Positions 9,251 to 17,438 of a DNA stretch of 33,410 bases are shown piece after piece. The stretch is from Lachnospiraceae bacterium UBA3804. Its GTDB lineage: Bacteria; Bacillota; Clostridia; Lachnospirales; Lachnospiraceae. Location: positions 2,347-35,756 of the forward strand of contig DFEK01000007.1 of assembly GCA_002368665.1 (NCBI GenBank). Direction: 5' to 3'. Made by a program: the position numbers and the translations under genes. The notes beneath the pieces are model-generated. The model saw nothing but the letters and a program-made list of their open reading frames with translations, ran no database searches and was not told the origin of the DNA. Every line of letters begins with the position of its first letter. Position 1 is the stretch's first letter.

Positions 9251-9985
9251 CTAAACCTCATTTTCTTTCGTTTGCATATCTTCCGCAGCTTTGCTCTTAC
9301 GTTTTTTGATCACAATATAGATCACGGCTCCGATGAGTAAAACGCCCATAACCGAACCGTAGATTGCAATCATTTTCCACATCTGATCACCGGTTTTGGA
9401 AGAAGATGCACCGCTCTTTTTCTTGGGAGGCTCTTCGGATGCCGGAGGAGGTGTCTCTTCGGACGGCTGAGGAGTGGTTTTCTTGATATTGGTAAAACCG
9501 ACGTGATCCGGTTTGGTGGCGCTGCCCGCCAATGTTACGGAAAGGGTATACGTCAATTCGTTATTTGCATCGTTGACCACGCAAACATAAACATCATAGA
9601 CTTTATCGTCATACTTAATGCTGCCTTCGCTGCCCTTTTTCTGATATATGCGATACTGTAAGGTTTCCGGCTCGTTCACCGTCAACTCGAAATATCCGAC
9701 CTTTGCCGCATCCACCGTGATGGTATCGGACGCAGGCGCAGGCGCACCGGCGCTAACCGTGTCCATATGAATCTCATAGTTTGCCTTGGGAGTGTTGCTG
9801 ACTTTATCGCAGTATACGGGAATTTGAACGGTAACGGGATCATAGATTCCTTTCGCCGAGGCAGAAAGGGAAAGAGCGAAAAAAGCGTACAAAAAGCAGA
9901 GGAAAAAGAGGATGATTCTCTTTCCGCCTGCAGAGTTTCCAAACAAAAGCATTATTCGATTTGTTTTGATTCCAAACCGATTCAC
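9251..9985 (-). CDS. small FctA-domain pilin with proline-rich tail and SSKTGD sorting signal (probable base pilin)
   Basis: First gene of the pilus operon, 244 residues. It has a signal peptide (IILFFLCFLYAFFALSLSASA) and one FctA-like isopeptide domain (about 45-165: VTVQIPVYCDKV, later LQYRIYQKKG, ending HVGFTNIKKT). A Pro/Ser/Glu/Lys-rich linker then leads to SSKTGD (near 195-200), a transmembrane helix and a basic tail. A short pilin with a proline-rich tail resembles FctB, the cell-wall-anchored base subunit of streptococcal pili, so I infer a base pilin. The start is uncertain. GTG at 9985 has only AAAAAAGG directly against it, and ATG at 9950-9952 has no clear Shine-Dalgarno. The promoter places the transcript start near 10016, so both fit. 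Confidence 0.8.
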   Translation of the reverse strand: MNRFGIKTNRIMLLFGNSAGGKRIILFFLCFLYAFFALSLSASAKGIYDPVTVQIPVYCDKVSNTPKANYEIHMDTVSAGAPAPASDTITVDAAKVGYFELTVNEPETLQYRIYQKKGSEGSIKYDDKVYDVYVCVVNDANNELTYTLSVTLAGSATKPDHVGFTNIKKTTPQPSEETPPPASEEPPKKKSGASSSKTGDQMWKMIAIYGSVMGVLLIGAVIYIVIKKRKSKAAEDMQTKENEV

Positions 9986-10022
9986 CTTTTTTCACACTCT
10001 TTTCACAAAATTTTAACAATTT

Positions 10023-10051
10023 ATTATATCTCCATACCCCCATTATGTCAA
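10023..10051 (-). promoter_or_regulatory. perfect consensus vegetative promoter of the pilus operon
   Basis: On the minus strand TTGACA (10051-10046), a 17-base spacer and TATAAT (10028-10023) match the sigma-70/sigma-A consensus in all 12 positions. The expected start is near 10016, about 30 bases before the first GTG. No other gene lies between it and the glyS terminator, so it serves the pilus genes. Confidence 0.9.
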
Positions 10052-10109
10052 CTTTTTGCATACTTTTTATGCCGATAAACACTGACTTTTCCCTTGGATT
10101 TAGTCACGC

Positions 10110-10140
10110 AAAAAAAGAAGCGGCCCGCCGCTTCTTTTTT
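10110..10140 (-). terminator. intrinsic terminator after glycyl-tRNA synthetase
   Basis: A 13-14-bp hairpin (arms about 10111-10124 and 10127-10140, with AGAAGCGGC in the stem) has a minimal loop, a GC core and a run of seven T on the minus-strand 3' side. It lies 24 bases past the glyS stop and insulates glyS from the pilus promoter. A matching T run on the other side would let it act in both directions. Confidence 0.9.
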
Positions 10141-10163
10141 CTTAAAAATTTATAAATTACAAT

Positions 10164-11564
10164 TTAGAATTCAAACTTATCCGCAAAGAAGGTATCCAGT
10201 TCGTCGATTGCCACCCTAACCTGCTCCATGGAATCACGGAATCTTACGGTTACGCAATTGTCGGTTTCGGAATCGAAATCGTAGGTTACGCAGAACGGAG
10301 TTCCGATTTCGTCCTGACGGCGGTATCTCTTACCGATATTTCCGCGGTCATCGAATTCGCAGACATATTTCTTGGAAAGTTTGGCATATATCTTCTCTGC
10401 GCCTTCATTTAATTTCTTGGAAAGAGGCAGAATTCCGATCTTAACCGGTGCAATTGCCGGATGAAAATGCATCACTGTACGGATATCCGGAGCTTCCTCG
10501 GTTCCCAAATTCTCTTCGTCATATGCCGCGCAAAGGAATGCAAGCACCATACGGTCAGCACCGAGAGATGGCTCGATAACGTAAGGAATGTATCTTTCAT
10601 TCTTTTCATCATCAAAGTAAGTCATATCCTGCTTACTTACGTTCTGATGTTGGGTTAAGTCATAATCGGTTCTGTCCGCGATACCCCAGAGTTCTCCCCA
10701 GCCGATGGTCGGAAATAAATACTCAATATCCTGGGTGCCCTTGGAATAAAACGCCAGCTCTTCCGGATCATGCTCACGGAAACGAAGTTCCTCTTCTTTC
10801 ATACCGAGGGACAGTAACCAGTCCTTGCAGAATTTCTTCCAGTATTCATACCACTCAAGGTCGGTTCCGGGCTCACAGAAGAATTCCAGTTCCATCTGTT
10901 CAAACTCTCTGGTACGGAAGGTGAAATTTCCGGGCGTGATCTCGTTACGGAAAGATTTACCCACCTGGCCGATACCGAAAGGAATCTTCTTTCTGGATGT
11001 ACGCTGTACATTCTTGAAGTTTACGAAAATACCCTGTGCGGTCTCGGGACGAAGATATACGGTTGCGGATGCATCCTCGGTAACGCCCTGGAAAGTCTTA
11101 AACATTAAGTTAAACTGACGGATATCGGTGAAATTGTGCTTACCGCAGGAAGGACAGGGAATGGATTTTTCCTTAATGAAATCCATCATCTTCTCTCCGC
11201 TCCAGCCGTCTACGGAGCTTTCCAGGGTCACATTGTTATCATGTGCCCAGTCTTCGATTACTTTATCCGCACGGAAACGCTCATGGCAATCCTTGCAATC
11301 CATCAAAGGATCGGAGAAACTGCCCAGATGTCCGGAAGCAACCCAGGTCTGGGGATTCATTAAAATCGCACAATCCACACCAACATTATAAGGGTTCTCC
11401 TGGATGAATTTCTGCCACCATGCTCTTTTTACATTATTCTTCAATTCCACACCGAGATTTCCGTAATCCCAGGTGTTTGCAAGACCTCCGTAAATTTCGG
11501 AACCGGGATAAATAAATCCTCGTCCCTTGCAGAGATTTTTAATCTTGTCCAATGTCTTTTCCAT
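10164..11564 (-). CDS. glyQS: glycyl-tRNA synthetase, single-chain (alpha2) type
   Basis: Cytoplasmic class II aminoacyl-tRNA synthetase of 466 residues that charges tRNA-Gly. It starts MEKTLDKIKNLCKGRGFIYP and contains GGLANTWDYGNLGVELK, the typical dimer-type GlyRS N-terminus. Zinc-type cysteines appear in CKDCHERF and CPSCGKHNF. Motif 2 is seen in FRNEITPGNF and motif 3 in GADRMVLAFL, and an anticodon-binding domain fills the last 100 residues (GNIGKRYRRQDEIGTPFCVTYD). ATG at 11564 is preceded by AAGGAGA at 6 bases. It has its own promoter (11641-11669) and terminator. The 114-base upstream gap is too short for a T-box and shows none of its motifs, only a 6-bp ACACGT hairpin (11608-11629). 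Confidence 0.97.
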   Translation of the reverse strand: MEKTLDKIKNLCKGRGFIYPGSEIYGGLANTWDYGNLGVELKNNVKRAWWQKFIQENPYNVGVDCAILMNPQTWVASGHLGSFSDPLMDCKDCHERFRADKVIEDWAHDNNVTLESSVDGWSGEKMMDFIKEKSIPCPSCGKHNFTDIRQFNLMFKTFQGVTEDASATVYLRPETAQGIFVNFKNVQRTSRKKIPFGIGQVGKSFRNEITPGNFTFRTREFEQMELEFFCEPGTDLEWYEYWKKFCKDWLLSLGMKEEELRFREHDPEELAFYSKGTQDIEYLFPTIGWGELWGIADRTDYDLTQHQNVSKQDMTYFDDEKNERYIPYVIEPSLGADRMVLAFLCAAYDEENLGTEEAPDIRTVMHFHPAIAPVKIGILPLSKKLNEGAEKIYAKLSKKYVCEFDDRGNIGKRYRRQDEIGTPFCVTYDFDSETDNCVTVRFRDSMEQVRVAIDELDTFFADKFEF

Positions 11565-11640
11565 ATTGCTTCTCCTTGATCCTCATTGCATCATATTACT
11601 TTTCTTCACACGTCGGTTTAGAAACGTGTCACAATCTGTT

Positions 11641-11669
11641 ATTATACCTACTCCCAAGGTTCTTTGCAA
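11641..11669 (-). promoter_or_regulatory. promoter of glycyl-tRNA synthetase
   Basis: TTGCAA (11669-11664), a 17-base spacer and a perfect TATAAT (11646-11641) read on the minus strand. The predicted start lies about 70 bases before the glyQS ATG. It begins 9 bases before the yfhO stop (11679), measured from the -35 element. Confidence 0.75.
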
Positions 11670-11678
11670 GTTATCGCT

Positions 11679-14636
11679 TTATTCCACGCTTTTCTTTGCA
11701 TGCGCCTTTTCGATGATGCCGGATAAAATCCACAAAACAGCGATCAGAATACCTCCGAAGCTGACCAGGCCTCCGGCTTTCAGTCCGGGTGGCATATAGC
11801 GTACTTTAACCGTATGATCACCCTGTGATACGGGTACACTTAAAAATGCCCCTGCATATGCTTGCGTTTCCGTCTCCTGTCCGTCAACGAAAACCGTAAA
11901 TCCTTCATCGTAAGGAATCGTAAAGAGCAAAACTTCATCCTCCGCGCAGCTGATCTGACCGGTAAAAGATCTGTCACCCATATCCGTTATCTTTAACTTC
12001 TCCGAAGACAGTTGATCCATCAGTTCACGATAAGTGCCCTGATTGAAAACATATGCCTGGAATGTCAGTTTCTCCTCCGCATCGTCTTCGTTCATCATCA
12101 CGATAACGCGATCGATATCATATACTCCGAGATCCAGAATATGACGGAATTTTAATCCGGACTCCAGTCTGGTGTCTATGATATTTCCCTGTGTATCCTG
12201 ATTGATGATCCGGATGGAATCCAGATAATTGACAACATAGAAATACGGATGTACACCGGCCTTCACATGATAGATCGTAGCCTTTCCGGATTTCGTTTTG
12301 CTGTTTCCAAGGTCATACTCTCCTTCGGTATACTCGTAGACCGGAAGGGAAATAAAGAGAGGCTTGTCCGTACCGAATGATTTGGCAAATGCATTCTGAT
12401 TCAGGAAAGGATGCTGTGCTTCCATTTTCGGATAGGAATCCGCCGTTTCTTCGGAAACGGTATAACCCAAGCCCAGTGACGCGTAGTTTCTGTATAAATA
12501 AACTTTCGTTCCGTCATCTTCGGAAAGAATATTCAGTCTGGCATCTTCCCCCATGTGCTCATCATATTCGGAGATAAAATAATCAATTCCGAGAATTGAT
12601 GCAAGGAAAGGATTACCGCCCTGATACGAATATGCAACATCGGAGTACCTCATGCCCAGATCCGCATAAAACTGCTTCACACCGTCCGAAATCGTAGACG
12701 AGAAATAAGAAGCCGAATTATAGCCGTCATAACAGCCTTCGTTCATGTATTTTTTATCCGGTCTCTCCACACGGACAAACTCGGAAGTATCCGTTTCCCC
12801 AATCTTGGCAAGTGCCAGTTTGGAAGAGGAAAGGTTCGAGAAATAATCATCCCTGTCCACAACCGAATTCACTCCGACGCAAAGCGTATTTACGGACAGC
12901 TCCACAAGCAAAACAAGCAGGAAAATGCTCTTTATCATTTTTCCTTTCATCTTCCTCTCAAGAATCAGCAAAGCGGTATACAGAAGGATCAAAACCGCGG
13001 AACAAAGATATGCAGTCAGTCCGTTCAGCAGATTATCTTTCGAAAGGATTGCCCAGAATACAAAGCATCCGGCAAACAAAATAGCGGAAGTTACAGCAAG
13101 GTAGATCGGATGCAGGCCTTTCCTCTCTTCCACGCTTTCCGCTGCCATCGAAAGCACCAGGAAAATAAAGAAGAAAGAGAAACGAGCGGGGAACGAATTC
13201 GGGAAATGCAATCCGTGCCACACATAATAAAAAATATTCCACTGGAAAGAAAAAAGCAGAAACAATACCAGGATTCCGTTCGTGATCTTGGAAAGTAATT
13301 TGATCTTCCGGTTTCCGAAATACGTAAACAGTCCGATAAAAGCAAGAATTCCACAGTAGATATTCGGAAGTTCCGAATTGTTCTGTATCGTATTTACATT
13401 CGTAAGCATCCGTTCAAACAACTGATGGAACGCAAAATAACTCTGCCACTCTTTCGGGAAAGTCGTTCCTCCGGCCGCGGTATTTCTAAGACAATAATAT
13501 TCGGGCAGAAGGATCACCGCGCAAACAAGACCCACAACGATCGAAGAAAAGACAAAATTTAAGATCTTTTTAAACGTATTACCTTCCTTGGCATGAATGA
13601 TGATCAGTGAGATAAAATAAAGAACAACCGCTATGGCACAGATCGCCGCCATATAAAAGTTCGAAAAGACACAAAGCCCCATCGAGATACCGTAAAGCAG
13701 GGGACTTTTACCCTTTGCAATACGCTCAAGTCCGAGCATAATCAGAGGGAAAAGCACATAACTGTCTGCCCACATGATATTGCAGGAATATGCCAGGTAA
13801 AATGCGGAAAGCGCATAGAATAACGCAAATGCCATGCGTAAGACATTTCTTCCGCCCTTTCGGGAATTTAAATAATACAAAAACGTCACCGAAGCAAGCG
13901 CTCCTTTGAGCATCATGCCCGCTTCGATTCCCTCCACCAGATATTTCTCCGGAAGGAGCAGATAAAGAAATGTGGTGGGCGAAGAAAGATAATATCCGAA
14001 ATGGGTGAAATAATTTACGCCGAGACCGCTGTGGAAATTAAAAAGCAGTCCGTCGCCGTTTCGAATCTTATCGTAAAACTCCTTGATAAAGGGTGTGTAC
14101 TGATGATAGCAGTCCATTCGCAGATACAGATTTTCTCCGAACGGATACACACCATAGATCGCATATAAAACCGTATGCAGAGTAATGACCGTAAAGAACG
14201 CATAGAAATACTGATCCAGTTTATAGAACCGCTTCTCTGCTTTCGTGCATGTTTTATACGATGCAAACATCCACTCCGGTCGCAGCAGGACATAATAGAT
14301 CAGCGTTACTAACATGCAAAGGGCGAATGTAAGATAACCGGGTTTTAACGGCAGGATCTTGCAGGATACAAATCCCATAAGACACCAGATTGCAAACAAA
14401 GAAATCTGGCAGAAAAAGTGCCTCATTACTGCCACGCGAAAATTGTACTCTTTCGTTTTCTTAAGTGCGATAAAACGGAAGAAATAGAAAGATCCGAAAG
14501 CCTGAAAGATATAAAGCAAAGGCCAGACGATTCCTTTTAACGGAACAAGTGCATACAGCAAAACCCCTGCTGTCAGATACATGACAAACAGGAGCAATCC
14601 GGAAATATGAAATTTTGGCTTCGCTAAGCTTTTCAA
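11679..14636 (-). CDS. YfhO-family multi-spanning membrane protein
   Basis: A 985-residue polytopic membrane protein of the YfhO family (GT-C-like fold). In Gram-positive bacteria, members are linked to glycosylation of lipoteichoic acid or other cell-surface polymers. The exact substrate here is unknown. There are roughly a dozen hydrophobic segments between residues 10 and 560. A family-typical loop carries YLRMDCYHQYTPFIKEFYDK and FHSGLGVNYFTHFGYYLSSP (about 170-220). An extracellular beta-rich region (about 590-940) follows, and a last transmembrane helix lies before the lysine-rich C-terminus. Translation starts at TTG (14636). GGAAGG overlapping the recO stop sits 8 bases upstream, and the first ATG in frame falls inside the first membrane segment, so TTG is preferred. 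It is the third gene of the era-recO-yfhO unit, 4 bases after recO. Confidence 0.9.
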   Translation of the reverse strand: MKSLAKPKFHISGLLLFVMYLTAGVLLYALVPLKGIVWPLLYIFQAFGSFYFFRFIALKKTKEYNFRVAVMRHFFCQISLFAIWCLMGFVSCKILPLKPGYLTFALCMLVTLIYYVLLRPEWMFASYKTCTKAEKRFYKLDQYFYAFFTVITLHTVLYAIYGVYPFGENLYLRMDCYHQYTPFIKEFYDKIRNGDGLLFNFHSGLGVNYFTHFGYYLSSPTTFLYLLLPEKYLVEGIEAGMMLKGALASVTFLYYLNSRKGGRNVLRMAFALFYALSAFYLAYSCNIMWADSYVLFPLIMLGLERIAKGKSPLLYGISMGLCVFSNFYMAAICAIAVVLYFISLIIIHAKEGNTFKKILNFVFSSIVVGLVCAVILLPEYYCLRNTAAGGTTFPKEWQSYFAFHQLFERMLTNVNTIQNNSELPNIYCGILAFIGLFTYFGNRKIKLLSKITNGILVLFLLFSFQWNIFYYVWHGLHFPNSFPARFSFFFIFLVLSMAAESVEERKGLHPIYLAVTSAILFAGCFVFWAILSKDNLLNGLTAYLCSAVLILLYTALLILERKMKGKMIKSIFLLVLLVELSVNTLCVGVNSVVDRDDYFSNLSSSKLALAKIGETDTSEFVRVERPDKKYMNEGCYDGYNSASYFSSTISDGVKQFYADLGMRYSDVAYSYQGGNPFLASILGIDYFISEYDEHMGEDARLNILSEDDGTKVYLYRNYASLGLGYTVSEETADSYPKMEAQHPFLNQNAFAKSFGTDKPLFISLPVYEYTEGEYDLGNSKTKSGKATIYHVKAGVHPYFYVVNYLDSIRIINQDTQGNIIDTRLESGLKFRHILDLGVYDIDRVIVMMNEDDAEEKLTFQAYVFNQGTYRELMDQLSSEKLKITDMGDRSFTGQISCAEDEVLLFTIPYDEGFTVFVDGQETETQAYAGAFLSVPVSQGDHTVKVRYMPPGLKAGGLVSFGGILIAVLWILSGIIEKAHAKKSVE

Positions 14637-14640
14637 TTTC

Positions 14641-15288
14641 TTATCCTTCCATCGCTTCTATCATATCGAGACTTTTAAACGGCTTATCAAATGTATTCTT
14701 TCGAACGATCCGGGCACGCTCTTTTAATTTTTCAAACGATTCATCGCCCACGCGGAACGAGAATACATTCTCCGGTTTCGATTCATAGATATATTTCAGT
14801 GCGGATTTGCCGCCCTCCGGAAGATCTTCCGCGTGATCAAACGGGAATTCCCCTTCAAGCATGATCGCCTTCAGTTCGAAAACCGTTTGCACAAAATCCG
14901 AAGAATAGTCCGGATCCCCGAGAAGTGTCAGCGCCTTGTAAAGCAGTCTTAGAAGTGCCACATTGTCCGTATTCTCCCGTCCGTAGTAATCCGCAATTTC
15001 CAGGAAATACGTTCCGTAAAACGTTACCGTAAGATCCGTCATGAACCGGTCAAAATAGTTCTGTACATCCACTTTGATCAATGAATAGGAATTGCTTCCC
15101 GCATACAGTGTAAATGTTCCGAATACAAACGGATTCGTACAGGCCACGAAGCGGTTTTTCGGGCGCAGGGCACCTCTGGCAAAGACGGATATTTTCCCTC
15201 TTTCCTTGGTCAAAAGAACCACTCTTCTGTCATACTCACCGATCGGTTCTGCCTTTAATACAATTCCGGTTACGCTTAAATCATTCAT
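14641..15288 (-). CDS. recO: DNA repair protein RecO
   Basis: RecFOR-pathway protein that anneals single strands and loads RecA through RecR. The 215 residues open with the OB fold: LSVTGIVLKAEPIGEYDRRV, TKERGKISVFARGALRPKNRF and CTNPFVFGTFTLY. A helical C-terminal half follows. RecO is usually near 240-260 residues. This one is short, and its C-terminal half has no cysteine pairs, so the zinc finger found in many RecO proteins is absent. It lies 12 bases after era, the classic era-recO neighbourhood. The Shine-Dalgarno before ATG 15288 is weak (GGAT), which suggests coupling to era. Confidence 0.93.
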   Translation of the reverse strand: MNDLSVTGIVLKAEPIGEYDRRVVLLTKERGKISVFARGALRPKNRFVACTNPFVFGTFTLYAGSNSYSLIKVDVQNYFDRFMTDLTVTFYGTYFLEIADYYGRENTDNVALLRLLYKALTLLGDPDYSSDFVQTVFELKAIMLEGEFPFDHAEDLPEGGKSALKYIYESKPENVFSFRVGDESFEKLKERARIVRKNTFDKPFKSLDMIEAMEG

Positions 15289-15300
15289 TGATCCAACAAA

Positions 15301-16194
15301 TTATTCCGGTTTGGAAAATCCCAGATCTTTCAAAAGATACTCATCATCGCGCCAGTTGTTTCTGACCTTCACCCAGAGTTTTAAATTCACCTTGATATCA
15401 AGCATCTTCTCCATATCTTCTCTGGATGCGGTTCCGATTTTCTTTAACATCGATCCGCCTTTGCCGATGATCATTCCCTTATGGGATTCGCGTTCGCAAA
15501 CAATGGTCGCGCTGATATCACAAAGTCCTTTCTTAAATTCCATTTTATCGACGGAAACGGCAACTCCGTGCGGAATTTCATCCCTCATAAAACGTAAAGT
15601 CTTCTCACGGATGATCTCCGAGCAGATGGTTTTCTCCGTCTGGTCGGTTACCGTATCCTTATCAAAAAAGAACGGTCCTTTCGGCAGATAGGAAATTAAA
15701 ATATCAACAAGCTCATCGATGTTTTTCCCTTTCAGGGCAGAAACCGGAACGATCTTTGCAAACTGCATCTCCCTGCGATATGCATCCATAAATTTGAGGA
15801 TTTCCTCTTTACGGATGGTATCAACCTTGTTGATGACAAGGATCACAGGAATGGTTAGCGTCTTTAGCATCGCAATAATCGCTTTCTCTCCGGCTCCGAT
15901 GTAATCGGTCGGTTCCACGATCATCATAACGACATCGGCTTCGTTGACGACACTTTTGGCATTCTTAACCATAATGTCACCGAGCTTATTCTGGGACTGA
16001 TGAATACCCGGGGTATCCAGGAATACCATCTGTGCATCGCCTTTTGTCACGACCGTCTGAATGATATTTCTGGTTGTCTGCGGTTTGTTCGACGTAATTG
16101 CAATTTTCTGTCCGACAATATGATTCATCAGAGTTGATTTGCCGACATTCGGTCTTCCGATGATACCGATGTATCCGGATTTGGTCTCGCTCAT
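15301..16194 (-). CDS. era: GTPase Era
   Basis: Essential GTPase that binds the 3' end of 16S rRNA and checks 30S maturation at the membrane. It has 297 residues. G1 is GRPNVGKST (13-21), the switch/G2 area has SNKPQTTRN, G3 is LDTPGIHQ and G4 is INKVD. The KH domain carries GMIIGKGGSMLKKIG. ATG at 16194 (MSETKSGYIG) is chosen over the upstream frame start because AAGGAG sits 6 bases before it and family members start close to the G1 box. It leads the era-recO-yfhO operon from a promoter at 16267-16295, with a strong hairpin at the very start of the leader. Confidence 0.97.
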   Translation of the reverse strand: MSETKSGYIGIIGRPNVGKSTLMNHIVGQKIAITSNKPQTTRNIIQTVVTKGDAQMVFLDTPGIHQSQNKLGDIMVKNAKSVVNEADVVMMIVEPTDYIGAGEKAIIAMLKTLTIPVILVINKVDTIRKEEILKFMDAYRREMQFAKIVPVSALKGKNIDELVDILISYLPKGPFFFDKDTVTDQTEKTICSEIIREKTLRFMRDEIPHGVAVSVDKMEFKKGLCDISATIVCERESHKGMIIGKGGSMLKKIGTASREDMEKMLDIKVNLKLWVKVRNNWRDDEYLLKDLGFSKPE

Positions 16195-16220
16195 GGTTCT
16201 CTCCTTCAAACTGCCTGCAA

Positions 16221-16254
16221 TCAAAATCCAAGGCCGGAAAGCCTTGGACTTTGA
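16221..16254 (-). other. leader hairpin upstream of era
   Basis: Inverted repeat with 14-base arms (16221-16234 and 16241-16254), 13 of 14 paired, and a 6-base loop. The GC core is TCCAAGGC/GCCTTGGA. It begins about 6 bases after the predicted transcript start of the era operon and ends 14 bases before the Shine-Dalgarno. No T run follows, so it does not look like a terminator. A 5'-terminal stem that protects mRNA is a possible role. Confidence 0.65.
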
Positions 16255-16266
16255 GTTTCCTATACA

Positions 16267-16295
16267 ATTATACTAAATATCACGTTCTACGGCAA
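16267..16295 (-). promoter_or_regulatory. promoter of era-recO-yfhO
   Basis: TTGCCG (16295-16290), a 17-base spacer and a perfect TATAAT (16272-16267) read on the minus strand. It starts just 6 bases after the DUF4349 gene stop. Confidence 0.7.
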
Positions 16296-16300
16296 TTTAT

Positions 16301-17434
16301 TTATTCTTTCGTTGTTTCTTCAGCTGTTTCTTCAACTGCCTCTTCTGCCGCTGTTTCTTCTTCTGCTGTCTCTTCTACTGCAATCTTTTCGGACTCTTTG
16401 GTACTTTCTTCGGAGCTTTTCTTGCCTGCAGTCTTCTTATATTTCTTCTTAACGTTACTGATAACGATCAATGATGCGATGGCATGGATTGCAACGATAC
16501 CGAAGACGATAATGATGTAAGGAAGGTTGATTACGAATGCTTTGCCGAAATTCTTGAATGCATTTCCGATGCTTGCCCAGCTTGCTGCAAGTCCTTCTTT
16601 CATTTCTTCGGCATCGGTTTTCTTATCAACGACCTGAGGTGTTAAAACTTCCACTTCGTGAATATCCAGATTAATGGTCGCGTAATCTACCTGGTTATCA
16701 TATACGCGAAGCTGACGCTCCATGCTTTCAATATTGTAGCGGACCTCCGTCAGTCTCTGGGTAAGATACGTTATATCTTCCACGGTCTGTGCTTTTTCCA
16801 GAAGTGCCATCAGGCTTTCCTGTTCGGCCTTGTACATATCCCTCTTACTTTCGATATCGGTATACTGTAAGGTTACATCCTGTGCGGAAGTACGTTTGGA
16901 AATGACATTGGAAATACCTGCCATCGTATTTACGAAATCATTTAATTTATTATCGGGAATACGGATCACCATGGTAGCATAACGGGTATCTCTTCCCCCA
17001 CCGTAACTGCTTCCGTTGTAGGAATACTCGTTCTCGATATAACCGCCGAGTTCCTCGATCTTCTTCTCCACATCCTTCATCAAATTATCGTATTCCTTGG
17101 TCTCCACCTCAAGGTCTACGGTACGGATCAGTTTTCTGTTCTGTGCAGCGCCCGGATCCACGATGGTTCCGTTTCCGTTATCAACCACGCCGTCACCCTG
17201 TGCACCATCCATTCCGCCGCCCGGTTCATACTCCTCAGCGGTCTCTGTGTATTCGTAATCATAATCACCGTAATCCGCTGTTGCACCGGCAGCCTGTACC
17301 GTTAATTTTGATTCATAAGCGGGTGCTTTATTTACATTCCTTAATCCTTTTCGGTTACATCCGCCGAAAGCAAGTGCTACGGCAAGTACGATAATTCCCA
17401 ATGCTGCTCTTTTTTTCAGATTCTTCTTAAACAT
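16301..17434 (-). CDS. DUF4349 lipoprotein
   Basis: A 377-residue surface lipoprotein of unknown function. Signal sequence and lipobox LAFGGC (C26) are followed by a Tyr/Glu/Gly-rich linker. The DUF4349 domain covers about 95-290 (RKLIRTVDLEVETKEYDNLM, GGYIENEYSYNG, MVIRIPDNKLNDFV, then a coiled coil around SKRDMYKAEQESLMALLEK). A transmembrane helix (LPYIIIVFGIVAIHAIASLI) and a Glu/Thr/Ala-rich cytoplasmic tail end the protein. The tail is coded by a CTT/TTC-rich low-complexity stretch (about 16301-16400). ATG at 17434 is chosen for GGGAGGA 8 bases upstream and the proper signal peptide. The ribosome binding site lies inside a long hairpin (17439-17512). It follows the M16C peptidase gene with no terminator between, so co-transcription is likely. 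Confidence 0.88.
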   Translation of the reverse strand: MFKKNLKKRAALGIIVLAVALAFGGCNRKGLRNVNKAPAYESKLTVQAAGATADYGDYDYEYTETAEEYEPGGGMDGAQGDGVVDNGNGTIVDPGAAQNRKLIRTVDLEVETKEYDNLMKDVEKKIEELGGYIENEYSYNGSSYGGGRDTRYATMVIRIPDNKLNDFVNTMAGISNVISKRTSAQDVTLQYTDIESKRDMYKAEQESLMALLEKAQTVEDITYLTQRLTEVRYNIESMERQLRVYDNQVDYATINLDIHEVEVLTPQVVDKKTDAEEMKEGLAASWASIGNAFKNFGKAFVINLPYIIIVFGIVAIHAIASLIVISNVKKKYKKTAGKKSSEESTKESEKIAVEETAEEETAAEEAVEETAEETTKE

Positions 17435-17438
17435 AATG

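Noticed and set aside
9840..10082. Minus-strand frame of 80 residues starting upstream of the pilus promoter
   Set aside because: It runs through the -35/-10 promoter and out of frame over the base pilin signal peptide; no ribosome binding site.
16301..16400. Low-complexity CTT/TTC-rich stretch considered as a regulatory repeat
   Set aside because: It codes the Glu/Ala/Thr-rich tail of the DUF4349 protein in frame up to the stop; no exact period is kept.
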